Positions 36,673 to 47,276 of a stretch of DNA of 64,000 nucleotides are shown one piece after another. Each line of letters starts with the position of its first letter. Position 1 is the stretch's first letter. Below the pieces are notes generated by a model that had not been told where the DNA came from, made no database searches, and saw nothing but the letters and a program-made list of their open reading frames with translations. Made by a program: the position numbers and the translations under genes. Source of the stretch: Paracentrotus lividus (taxonomy: Eukaryota > Echinodermata > Echinoidea > Camarodonta > Echinidae). Location: contig CALNVZ010002974.1 in the NCBI GenBank assembly GCA_940671915.1, positions 14,175,355-14,239,354 on the forward strand, read 5' to 3'.

Positions 36673-39600
36673 CTGTATTAGAACAACAACACCAATTTTG
36701 ATCCTTTTCATTGATTACCAATTTAACCCAAAGTGTATTTCATACGGAAACACTCGAAATCGGGAGCTTCGAAAATCGTACTTTTCTCCTTCAAAACGGG
36801 ACTGAATTACTGCGTCGATTGATGACTCCCTTCCAAACCTGTGGAATACTAATCGCAAGGCATGATTAAACTTGTCCTTTATACGACGATTCCATTCGAC
36901 AACGATAAGCCTACCGCAAACAGTTCAGACCTATTGTTGTCGATTCGAATCGTTTTAAGGGCAAACTCAATGATGCCCGGCCCTTAGCATTCCACACGTA
37001 CGGAAAGATGTCATCAATCAACGCCATGAAATAAAAGTTATTTTTTTAAGTATATGGGAGGAGTGACCTGGTTGTGGTTTGATAATTTTTTTTTTTAATG
37101 CTGATATGAAAAAGAGATGATCAAACCAAAATATAATTATCATGATTATATGCCTACTTACAACGTTCCATCCATGTATGGTTGTATTCGATCCTTTCGA
37201 GAATTCTCCTCTCAGTATATTTTTTGTCAACGGAATGACTGTTAAAGGACTCATCCGGGCTGGAGTTTGCATTATAAGAAAAATAAAGTAAAATCGAAAA
37301 AGCACAACACTGAAAATTTCATCAAAATCGGATAAGAAATAGCAAAGTTATGAATTTTCTTAGGTTTTGAATATTTTAGGAAACAGCTCTTCAAATTGGC
37401 AAACTGATGATGTCTCAGTCCCCCTACTTTCTTTGTATTTTATTGTATGAAATACCAATTATCAAGATTTTCTGCCCCAAGGACATAAACACACGGATTA
37501 AACCTTGTGGAATGTTCAAGGTCACAAGTGCTTTTACTTTTTTCAGTATGAGGGACAGATTTTCTGTATACGCAATATATGAAAAAATGACATAAATAGG
37601 ATTTCATATAATAAAATACACAAGAAGTAGGGGGACTGTGACATCATCAGTTTGCTCATTTGAATATTCAAATATTCAAATGAGACAATGAGACCATTGC
37701 CAAGAACTGTTTTTTAAAAAAAATCAAGACCTAAAAAAATGCATAACTTTGTTATTTTTCATCCGATTTTGATGAAATTTTCTGTGTTGTGCTTGATGAA
37801 TTTTACATAATTTTACAAAACTTTTTCATTTCAGCCCGTACTCCTCCTTTAAGTCTGTCAAAAACACAGTACACAATTACCTAGCTGGTTGAGCCTCCTC
37901 TTATTGCTCGCATATAACGAAGAGGGATCTATGACGTTCATCGAGCTTTCTGTGAGTACAACTTTTTTTTGAAAATGTAAAGGCCGCACGATATTTCATA
38001 ATGGATATCTTTATGTTAAACTCACATTTATGTAGGCCCAGAACCAAACCTATATAATTTTGTTGGAAATTGAGATACACATTGATATTAAATAATGAGC
38101 GACAAAGTTGATATAAATTATTTAGTATACAAAATGCTGAACATGTTTTGGGTTGGTTGGTAGGATTGAGTGCACAAAGTCATCATGAAATTGTTTAAAC
38201 ATACGAAACCCACCGGAGTGTATTTCATGTCATTGAGAGTTACCGCGCAGGGGCGTATCCAGGGGGGGGGGCGCAACAGGCGCGCGCCCCCCCTATTGGC
38301 CGACTAAAAAAAAAAAAAAGGAGGAGAAAAAGGGAGAAAGAAGGAAAGGGAAAAAAAGAAAAGAAAGAAAGAGAAGGAATAAGGCTCGATGCTTGTACAA
38401 TTTTCGCCCAACTTATTCAATAAAAAGCCGAAATAGGCTTTATGGTTCTAAACGACCATAACTAAGGCCTTTAATGTGGGGATGGCCCACGAGGCCGACT
38501 TTCTCATATTGTATTTTGCAATAATTGCTCAAACGCCCCTTTTTTAAGAAAAAGAATACATTAGTGACGAAAAGTAAAAATATTTAAAACTAAAGTTTCA
38601 AAATTTCACAAAGAAAAGAGCGCTCTTGGACCCTCTGCCTCCTGGGCCTCGCCTCCTGGGAAACATAGTTGCCTCAATGGGTTTTATAGAAAGTACACCC
38701 TTTATTAATTCAAAATACTTTTTGAACCCCAATTTTTTGGCTCGCGCTTCGCGCTCAGCTGATGCCAAATCAAATGCACAATAATAACTCTAAATTTTAC
38801 CTTTACAAATTCTAAAGCCCAAATTTTCGGCTCGCGCTTCGCGCTCGCTGACACAAATCAAATGCACAATAATAGTTCTAAATTTACCTTAAAAAAATTT
38901 AAACCCCAAATTTTCGGCTCGCCGTTCGCTCGCTGATACCAAATCATAATGCAACAAATAATCTCCAATTTTACCTTCAAAAAATTTCAGCTCGCGCTTC
39001 GCGCTCGCGGATACTTAAATGGGTCTTTATATACACAATAATCTACCATTTCTAGTACTAGAAAATGCCCCTTTATTTATTTCATATAACTTTAAAAACC
39101 TCAACATTTTCGACTCTCGTTTCGCGCTCGCAGATTCCAATTCAGAAGTATATAATGCACACATAAATAGGTTCTACGCAACATACATTGTCTTAGGGTA
39201 TAGAAACTATGTAACTTTTGTGATAATTGAAAAAAATGTGGAATTTCATGTACCAATATGAATAGAAGAACCCCCTCCCCCTTCCCTGAGCGGCGATAAA
39301 AATTCCATTGCGCCCCCCCCCCTATTGGGAAATCCTGGATACGCCCCTGCCACGTACACAAAGATTCACCTGCCCAAGAGCCCAGAAGGAAGAAAGAAGA
39401 AGAAAAAAAGAAAGAAAATAATTTTGAATAAAATATTAAGAAATTGTTTTCCGCGGTAACTCAACATGTCTAAACTAGAATTAAATGATTTTTTTTTTTA
39501 AACACAAAAATTTACATTTCTTCAGTACTAAACTGCGCACGGTGTGATATTTACCCCTGGATAATTATAAAAGTTACTAATGAAGATCGTGACAGCAGAG

Positions 39601-39791
39601 GCACAATCAGCGAGGGCCAGGTTAAATATGAAAACATTCTGTCTTTTCCTTAAGGCTCTGTTTATGAAGATGGTGCAGATTGTGGTGAAGTTGATCAGGC
39701 CAGCCGTGCTGGACATCACTAACATTGCGATATGGAAGAAATACGTTCTCAGTGGCTCGGTCATTTTCAACGATCCTACGGGAGAGCACAT
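35941..39791 (-). CDS. Class A (rhodopsin-family) orphan GPCR, two exons, 322 aa
   Basis: Exon 39791-39555 joins exon 36672-35941 at phase 0 (YPG|IPFK). The product has seven predicted helices, a short N-terminus without a signal peptide or sequon, and a roughly 40-residue tail with Cys after helix 8. Family landmarks seen are GLIN in TM1, NLALAD in TM2, AIERL in TM3 (E/DRY position), IGW in TM4, SPCF and IYMKI in TM5, CW in TM6 and MNPAII in TM7. The Cys of TM3/ECL2, the Pro of CWxP and the Tyr of NPxxY are absent. The ATG has an in-frame TGA 27 codons upstream. A short ECL2 and missing disulfide also occur in melanocortin/EDG/cannabinoid receptors, but I cannot assign a ligand. Confidence 0.85.
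37246..37848. mobile_element. TTAA-bounded foldback element in GPCR intron
   Basis: The ends AGGACTCATCCGGGCTGGA and TCAGCCCGTACTCCTCCT are inverted, with TTAA at 37242-37245 and 37849-37852. The arms include CAAACTGATGATGTCTCAGT paired with CTGTGACATCATCAGTTTG. No coding capacity. Confidence 0.78.
38248..39349. mobile_element. CpG-rich TIR element D, copy 2 (1102 bp), in GPCR intron
   Basis: The 16-base TIRs and interior are the same as in copy 1, with scattered indels and one array unit fewer. The target duplication is not clean (CCGCG left, CCACG right). Confidence 0.86.
39555..39791 (-). CDS. GPCR exon 1 (N-terminus, TM1, TM2)
   Basis: The exon encodes 79 residues from ATG 39791 to donor gtaaat. 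TM1 runs about residues 17-43 with the GLIN Asn, intracellular loop 1 is basic (RALRKRQ), and TM2 has NLALAD. An in-frame TGA at 39872-39870 supports the start, although a spliced upstream exon cannot be excluded. If unspliced, the frame runs a few codons past the donor to a stop. Confidence 0.82.
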
Positions 39792-39874
39792 TTGAACGTT
39801 TCTAAAGCAGAATTGATATGGATAACGAAATAGTGTAAAAAGAACGCCAGCAAAAATTCGACATGCGGATCAAA

Positions 39875-41680
39875 ATTGTGATTGTATTTATCAAACATCC
39901 TTGATATGCGATTACCCGGGTCTATGGAGGTCTATTTATAGGTCTGCGGTCATATCCGATTGATAAACGTCTGTCAAAAACACGATACCCACCATCACTG
40001 AGTAAATTATCGGCTCGCAATGTATTTGAGGAAAGAGTGGAAAATAATTTTACATTTGAATTGTTTTACAACTGTTGCTCTCTGAAGCCCACACCACACT
40101 GTCCCAAAGTTGAGCAATGATGGACACATGATCACGGAAAATAGATTTTGCTCTGATCACGAAAGTATCGGGCCCTTCATTGTGCAACGAAAAGAAACCT
40201 ACCTCGGCAATCATCTTAAATCAACTGATTTTTTGTTTTTTTTTTAATATAAAATGGATTAAATACTTTTTTGGGGGAATGAAACTCTTCATTTTGAATT
40301 TTGTGTTTTCATTATTGCTTTCTTGTTTCCTTCACACCTCGATCATGCATCTTCATATAAGCTAACATTCCGGATACCCTTCGATTCCTATTCAAATGTA
40401 TACATGTATTTCAGAGTTTTTGATGGCGATTGATCATCTTAATGATTCAAACGTCTGTACAGTGAGTCAATAAAAATTTCCCATCATTTTGAAAGTATAA
40501 ACATTCAATAATGGGTTTCATGACATGTCTTGGTTACACACAATATGTGAACACACTTAAACCCTCAAACCACACACCCACACCCACAAACACCAATTTT
40601 CCCTAAAACAAACGCACGTCGTCACACACTCACCCACACACACACACAGTAAACAATACACAATAAAATTTCCTATTATTTTGATGTTTTGTTACCACGA
40701 CCATTTTTACTAAATGTTTGGGACGTAGTATTTCCCTTAACAACTGTTTGTGAGTGTGAGTGAGGGTGTGTATGTTGAGGGTGTGGATGTGGATGTGTGT
40801 GTGTTGTGGTATGCATGAGATAGGGTATTATGCGTGTGTATGTGTGTGTGTGGAGGGTGTATGTGGATGTGTGGTGAGGGTTTGTTTGGTGAGGATGAGG
40901 GTGAGTATGTGCTTTGTGTATGTGTAAATGAGGATACGTGTGGGTGTGTGTCTTTGTTCGTGCATATAAGTAATACAATCTCAATTTGTTTATTCTTCAC
41001 CCAGCCACTTGGCGCAAGTGATATCTTACCGTCCTCTGAAGATTGTCTGTTATTCATTCATGCGTGCAAATATCCAAATGAAAATTGTACCAACATATGC
41101 TAAGAGGATGGCTCTACCAAGACATATCATGAAACCCATGATTAAATTTTCATACTTTTCACAAGACAACCTCAAAATGATATGGCATTTCACTGATCCA
41201 CTCAGTATATCAATGCAGTTAATTGCAAAACAAATGAATAACAATGTTTATGAATACATAGAAACTGGGTAGAGAACGCATCTTTATTTATGGAGGGGGA
41301 GGAGTCTCGGTAAAAGCCACACCAAAGCGATTGTAATCTGATGGACAGCTGGCCGCTTTAGGGGAAACAAAAAAAAGGTGAGTTTATGGCATGTAAAATA
41401 CGACCTTTTACATCAAGCTTGCTTCTAGCTCATCTGTTATAAGTTTACATTATTTTATTCAAACAGAGGATAAACTATAATGAATATAAACACGAAGTTT
41501 GGAACCAAGTGTATCACATATCACGTTTACACCAACATAATGTTGCTAGGGTATGACGTCACAGTAAAAACTTTTATCCAATCAGTGTTCAGCAAACACT
41601 GCGCTCAATGATGAAAGAGGACGCTCTTTTTTTCCTTTGCTATGCTTAAGTCATTATGGGATCGAGTCGATCACATATCA
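39875..41680. other. Upstream flank of the GPCR; GT/CA-rich tracts, no gene seen
   Basis: This would contain the GPCR promoter, but no clear TATA or initiator was found. CA-rich sequence occurs at 40560-40660 and GT-rich sequence at 40750-40960. Frames there are repeat translations. Confidence 0.45.
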
Positions 41681-41682
41681 CT

Positions 41683-41929
41683 CCTGTTGGGTGTAACACA
41701 AAGACTTACGATTGATTAAAAGTTACGATTGATTTTTTTCTCGGTAGCCTCATTTGGAAACCAGGTTCAGTCATGGATTAGGATTGGGATATGGTTAAGA
41801 GTAGGGTTAGGGCTAGGGTTAGGATGAAAATCATGAACTTTGGAGCATCCTGTCCATGATGAGGCTGCCGAGAAAAAAATCAATCGTAACTTTTAATCAA
41901 TCGTAAGTCTTTGTGTTACACCCCACAGG
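41683..41929. mobile_element. Foldback MITE with about 72-bp arms and telomere-like centre
   Basis: The left arm starts CCTGTTGGGTGTAACACAAA and the right arm ends TTTGTGTTACACCCCACAGG. Arms include TTACGATTGATTAAAAGTTA and differ by about two bases. The loop contains AGGGTTAGGGCTAGGGTTAG at 41802-41822. Confidence 0.85.
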
Positions 41930-42231
41930 TCAGTCTTTCCACTTTCCCCGAAATTCGGGAAATTTTGGTACTCTAAAGAAAATTTTAAGGACGTGAAAAA
42001 CATTGTAATTCCAGGAAATATCGGGGAATCTGAAAATCAAGATGTACAAAATACCTGAATGCAATAAGTTTTAATATTCATCACATTTATCGCGTTATTT
42101 GCCTCAACTTTCGAGCTCAAAATTTTTCGGCTCGCATGATTGATGTTGTCCATTTTCAGGAGGTGCGCAGACAAAAGAGGTCTTGAAATACAGAAATGCC
42201 TTGATTTCTGGTCTCTGTACATAATCTAAGC

Positions 42232-42470
42232 TAATGCTACAGTCACACAGACACTTACGTATAGATACGTTTGTGTTGTTTTAATCTTATTTCTTCTTCT
42301 ATTCTATAATTTCTTATGTATTTCTTTGTTTTACTGGATGAACGAAATTATCAATATTTCCACTGCTGACTATGACGCGTAGGCATCCGTGGGGATTCGT
42401 AAAAAAGAAAATAATTTTTGGACGCAACCGGACGTAATTCAACATAAGTGTCTGTGTGACTGTAGCATTA
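42232..42470. mobile_element. MITE family L, copy 2 (239 bp)
   Basis: The ends TAATGCTACAGTCACACAGA and TCTGTGTGACTGTAGCATTA are perfect inverted repeats. This is the better preserved of the two copies in the window. Confidence 0.8.
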
Positions 42471-43090
42471 CTGTGCCACTGTCCGAAGTTTGTTTAAAAA
42501 CAAATTTGAAGATTCCAGGCAATGCCACTGAATTGCGGGAAATTTTGGATTCAGTTTCGGGAATTTTTTTTTCTACTCAGTGGAAACACTGCTTTGGTTT
42601 GCTTCCTTTTTACCAACCACATTTTCCCCTCACTTATTTTTATTTAAGTACCCTACACTACCCCTTTTATAACACTATTCCTTTTTTGTAAGTGTGACCC
42701 TATCCCTTCAAGTTTCCTTAACCTAAAATTACGAAATGAACTTATATTAAAAATATATATAATAAAAATAATAATAATAGGCCTAATAATAATAATATTA
42801 ATAAAGAAAAGAAGAAAGTACAGGTTTCAAACGTGGTTCGCTAAAGTGACAGTCCGTGTCGCTAGCGATTGACTTATAAACCTGAATGTCATCAAGGATC
42901 TTTCAAATCTATAAAATCGTTTTGATAATTGTTTTCCGGTGAAGCGCAGTCTAAGAAAATATCTACAATATTGCCATTTTTTTTATTCCGATGAGTATCG
43001 AATTTTCGGCTTCTATTCTTGACTTTTGTATCGCCCAAATTGCGTGTTACATTATACTGATCCACATTAAAAACAGGTTAAAAATGCCAA
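42471..43090. other. AT-rich, no gene seen
   Basis: An (AAT)n-like patch lies at 42750-42800. Nothing coding. Confidence 0.45.
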
Positions 43091-43096
43091 CAATAG

Positions 43097-43196
43097 CAGT
43101 GGCGTACCTAGCCTGATTAGACACAATACTTTCGGGGGGCGCACTATTGTGCACCTCCCGTAAGCATTGTGTTTCATCAGGCTAGGCACGCCACTG
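43097..43196. mobile_element. Palindromic 100-bp MITE with AATAG target duplication
   Basis: CAGTGGCGTACCTAGCCTGA at the left pairs with TCAGGCTAGGCACGCCACTG at the right. The arms are near-complementary throughout. AATAG occurs at 43092-43096 and 43197-43201. Confidence 0.88.
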
Positions 43197-43259
43197 AATA
43201 GATTTCAAAGGATTGGGAAAATACTTGTCAGGAAAGACATACGATATGTACATTTTGTA

Positions 43260-43760
43260 AGTTACTAAGGAGGAATTTCAAACACCTGTGTTATTACGGA
43301 TGGGTTTTCAAAAATAAACTAAAGGAATTTATTATTGTTACGTCACAGGAAAAGTAGCCAGGTGGCGAGCAGAGTGAGGAAGCCAATTTACTTGGTTGAA
43401 ATGCTTTATTTTCTCCTTTCAGACGAATTTTTGAGGTTTTAGTGCAATAAAGGATTTTAAAAGTCTTGCTGTAATTTCGTCTTATGAACTGTGATGTTTT
43501 GCTTTTAACATTCGCGACTGGGCAATTTAAAAGCTGCGGCTTCTTGCCGTGTCGGATGTTTTGCAAAGTTTGATAGACATGATAGAGCTGAATGGAACTG
43601 ATTTCTCACAGCAGCGGAATGGGGATCGAGCGGCGGAGGCTACGGGAGGCTAGAGGAGAGCGTCCGCAAGGAACGTGGATCAGCGCAGCTATCAACCTGG
43701 GGAAGTGGAGATGGACCAAGATAACAAAAATTTATAATTCATAATTGACCTTGCACTGGG
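43260..43760. repeat. Dispersed repeat, copy 1 (related to 54680-55150)
   Basis: It shares TGGGTTTTCAAAA, a CAGCGGGGAAT-like junction, GAGCGGCGG and GCAGCTATC-A-CC in the same order with the second copy. It may be part of a larger retroelement. No frame is recognised. Confidence 0.5.
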
Positions 43761-44119
43761 AAATACCTTACTGCAGCAGTTTTCTTCCAATGGAAAGTCA
43801 ATGCAGAAAAGTGTCGTGAGCAGCTCAAGCCAAGTCAAGGTGGCATTATACAAAAAAGGGTCTAAAAATTCTACTAAACAAAATTAAAAATATCTAATGG
43901 AAGAATTATATTGGAATGAGACTATAGATTATCTTTATTCATTTTGAGGTAGGTTTAAAGCTAGTTTCGCTAATTATTATTGAGAAGTTTCCTCAGCAAC
44001 CAAGAGGGCGACAGACAGCCATTTTTCAGTACTGACTGATGTTGGTTTGCAGCTGTAAGTTGGGGGGGGGGGGCAAGATGACCAAGCAAAGATGAACCAG
44101 CAACGGTGTACATATATAT

Positions 44120-44156
44120 TATATAGACACACACACACACACACACAAACACACAC
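44120..44156. repeat. (CA)n microsatellite
   Basis: About 15 CA units with one interruption. Confidence 0.9.
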
Positions 44157-44234
44157 ATTATGATGCCCCTCTAAAATATAACTCACAGTCGTATTCGATA
44201 CCATATCCCGAGACTGCATGGGTCAATAATTCTT

Positions 44235-44777
44235 ATAGGAGAATGAAACCCTAGGATTCAGTTGAATTGTATGACAAAAAAAAAAAAAAAATCAAAGAAA
44301 CAGATTAAAGAAAGTTTGAGAACAATTGAATAAATAATGAGAAAGTTATTAAAGTTACTTTTTTTCAATTGTTCCGTTCAGCTCTCGGCTCTCAATTATC
44401 AATGATAAAGCATTCAGTGAGATTTAAATGTCAATAGAACAGTTAACGTAATGCAATGTTTAGTATATATTATTCATGTCAACCATCTTGCTTTCGTTCA
44501 AATTCTGATGTATATACTATTTTTATGTTTATCTGTTTTTTTAGTTATGTATTTATGATGTTAATGCCAATTTTATTGTCAGTGCTACATGTGTGGGGTG
44601 ACATGCTTCCGAGCAACAGCTATTTTATTATGCTTTTGTCACCCCTGACCAACATGTAGCACTGTTCATTTCTCTCTTCTAATCTTTCTGTTTGTGTTTT
44701 TGTATAATTATGTCATGATTTTACATTGTATGTCATCTCTTGTATTGTATAAAACATGTATTCTTTTTGGTCAAATA

Positions 44778-44813
<36 letters not shown>

Positions 44814-45295
44814 TTGAATGTTGTGATCACTAACGCTATGGAGATCCTCACACTGGCAACAGGCCCAAGATGTGTGATGTCACACATGAACAACTCTCCC
44901 ATATGACATACAAGAAAAAAATATCAAAAATTCTTCTTTTTCCTCATTCTAATGGTAGTACAGACTCTTCACACATGATTATATTTTGTGAACTTGTATT
45001 ACATGTCCTCCCATGAAAAGAATCTCAGATCTTTTTACGGAATTAATAAAAAACGACAATTTGAGTGAAAGATGTACAAAAGTAATGGGGAAGTTGTTCA
45101 TGTATGACATCACACATCTTGGGCCCGTTGCCAATGTGAGGATCCCCATAGCAGTAGTGATCACAACATTCAAATGCGCATAACTTTCCTATTATTCATT
45201 CATTTTTTCTCAAATTTTCATTGATCAGCTTCTTTGATTTTCCTGTTTTTGTACAATTTAATGAATTCCTAGGATTCCCTTCCCCTTTAATTTAG
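44235..45295. mobile_element. Foldback element interrupted by a retroposon-like insertion
   Basis: Outer ends AGGAGAATGAAACCCTAGGA and CTAGGATTCCCTTCCCCTTT are inverted. Inner arms TTGAATGTTGTGATCACTA (44813) and AGTGATCACAACATTCAAA (45156) are inverted, as are GGCCCAAGATGTGTGATGTC and GACATCACACATCTTGGGCC. The left arm is split at about 44356-44812. Confidence 0.8.
44356..44812 (+). mobile_element. Retroposon 3' end with (AAT)n tail
   Basis: The sequence interrupts an otherwise continuous foldback arm. It ends GTCAAATAAATAATAATAAT with about 12 AAT units, as LINE/SINE 3' ends often do. The start is approximate. No reverse transcriptase frame remains. Confidence 0.6.
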
Positions 45296-45299
45296 TTTC

Positions 45300-47110
45300 G
45301 TTTGGGGTTGGGGGGGGGGTGGGGGGGCGGAACATGCATCCCATTTTAAAAAAGAAATATTCCGTAAGAAAAAAAAAAAGCAGTCGTCGAACTAAAAGCG
45401 CTTCCAGTGGGGAAAGAGGAGGAGAAATTTTTGTTATCAGGAAATAGTATTTTCCCTGGGAATGTTATTATTTTTTTTAAAATATGCACATTTTCCATCA
45501 AAATTTGGGTTGGTATTTGGAGTTAACATGGTTATAAAGGGAGGGGCAGCTACGTCTCAGTATAATTTACTTACAGCAGTGCTATGTAAGAAAATTACTG
45601 ATCTTTGGTTATGAAATAATACAATTATTTTAAAACAAGAACTTGTTTTGTAATTGGCGGCCACGTAAATGCAGTGAAGACTACAACCTCAAATTGCTGT
45701 TAGCATTGAACTCGTGTTCAGGTTTAATCGGACAACACAATCCAATTCTGCAATCCTATTAAACCCGAACCAAAGTTAAGATGGCATTTTGGAATACGAG
45801 CCAAATAAATAGAGAATTATTACAAAAATACACAAGTATTTGGAGTTGATGTGATTTTATTCAGAAACTGTAACAACAAATAAAGAAACGGATTATTTAC
45901 TACTGTTATTAACAATCTTTAATAACGTTCACATCCCAGAAAAAATAGATTGCTTTTAAATAATGCTAGTTGCAACAAATTGCATAGTTACTTGTTTATT
46001 TAAGTACGGTACACATGTTGTAGGAAAATCCTATTATTCATTTAAATAAAACAGTGCGTTGTTTTCAAAACATAGTCATGTACGAAACATATACTTTCAT
46101 GTTATAGTCTTTAAAAGGGCATGCGTGCGAACCTTGCAGTAAAAAAGACAAAAAATACCAAATCGTGTCCGCTTAGTTTAAAAGAGGAAGATGAATGATG
46201 ACATTATATTTATTTCAGCTCTGTTAAAGGTGGTGTATAGTTTCGGGAGAAGGAAAAATTAATTTTGATTCACATTAAGATAAATTATGAAAGATTGAAT
46301 CCAAGAACTATAATAAAGCAAATTATAGTACTTGAAATCTCGTTTGAGTGTCTGTATTTCATACTATTAGGATAAAAAAAGATAAGTCGGGGACCCGTCT
46401 CAGGTTAGCGCTCACGTGGAAAACCAATGGGGATTCTCTTGTGTGGGTGTTACACACAGATCGTTCGCACTAATTCACGCCGTAACCTCCGGCGTGCGAA
46501 TCTTTCAGCAGAGGTCTAAACGGCAGTTAATTACGCCTTATTCAAACAATTTCAATGAAATTCATCGGAAATAATGAAAGGAATGTCACAAGATCTCTCA
46601 CACATATCTTTTAGTGCAATGTGGACAACATGTATTTACATTTGATCGGTTTTGTGCCAATTCCTTTTTTGATCCCAAAACTGTACACCAGGTTTAAGGC
46701 CCCCATCTTTATATTTCCTACTTTATATTTTGAATGGAATTTGAATCGATTAATCAGGTTGAGCTGCCTGAGTTTTATAGTTTGTTTCCCCAAACTTACG
46801 TTCGAGTACCTGTCTGGTGCAAACACAATCTCCCAATTTGTTAAAATGAGAAAGCAAAATGTCATGAAAAATCAGCGTTCATGAAGAAACTGTTGATGCT
46901 TAATGCTACACCTAGCGAATGTTAGCTTTATCTCTTGATAGCATACATTTTTACTTCTTAAATTAGCATGAGTTTATAAAGGATTGATTAGGCCTAACTG
47001 GTTTTGCTTTAAAAAGTTTGAAGTACCCCGAAACCTCAACCATTTTACAACCTCTTACAACTTTTACATTGTACGGAAATGGCATAATAGTCATTGAATC
47101 AACACGATTC
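45300..47110. other. Downstream flank of the protease gene, no other gene seen
   Basis: AT-rich, with G runs at 45311-45328. Open frames on both strands at 46611-46884 overlap each other and have no domain. The protease 3' UTR must lie here. Minus-strand AATAAA candidates exist (for example near 46210), but none is decisive. Confidence 0.4.
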
Positions 47111-47111
47111 A

Positions 47112-47276
47112 TTAATAATTTTCTTGAATAACTGACCGTATCCAAGTGAAATAAAAGCTGAGTCGTGTGAAGAGGTTAGGTGTGTACGGGGTGCCGCATG
47201 TTGTCCCTCCCGAGACTGTACCGATGATTGTCCAATGGCCAGCCCTCTGCACCACGGCTGGACCACCCGAATCACC
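47112..47276 (-). CDS. Protease exon 15: catalytic Ser and C-terminus
   Basis: The exon is 165 nt including TAA, entering at phase 0 after ccccag. It begins [10 protein letters not shown] with Ser195, continues through [14 protein letters not shown], and ends with the amphipathic helix [15 protein letters not shown] as in other S1 domains. Position 201 is Val rather than Cys. I did not find a clear nearby polyadenylation signal on the minus strand. Confidence 0.95.
   Translation of the reverse strand, partial: GDSGGPAVVQRAGHWTIIGTVSGGTTCGTPYTPNLFTRLSFYFTWIRSVIQENY

Larger units (their letters stand above)
36673..39554 (-). other. GPCR intron carrying two transposon-derived elements
   Basis: The roughly 2.9 kb intron contains a TTAA-bounded foldback element (37246-37848) and the second copy of the CpG-rich TIR element (38248-39349). 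The rest is AT-rich with no other coding signal. Confidence 0.75.

Noticed and set aside
36673-36711. ATG at 36711 as the start of a shorter GPCR
   Set aside because: It would encode only TM3-TM7. The acceptor CTAATACAG at 36673 joins in phase to an upstream exon carrying TM1-TM2 with GLIN and NLALAD.
40676-41103. His/Thr/Pro-rich and Cys/Val/Gly-rich frames
   Set aside because: They are repeat translations of GT/CA-rich sequence.
41802-41822. Interstitial telomere
   Set aside because: Only about three TTAGGG-like units occur, and they sit in the loop of a foldback MITE.
46611-46884. Overlapping open frames on both strands downstream of the protease
   Set aside because: They mirror each other, lack domains and fall where the protease 3' UTR should be.
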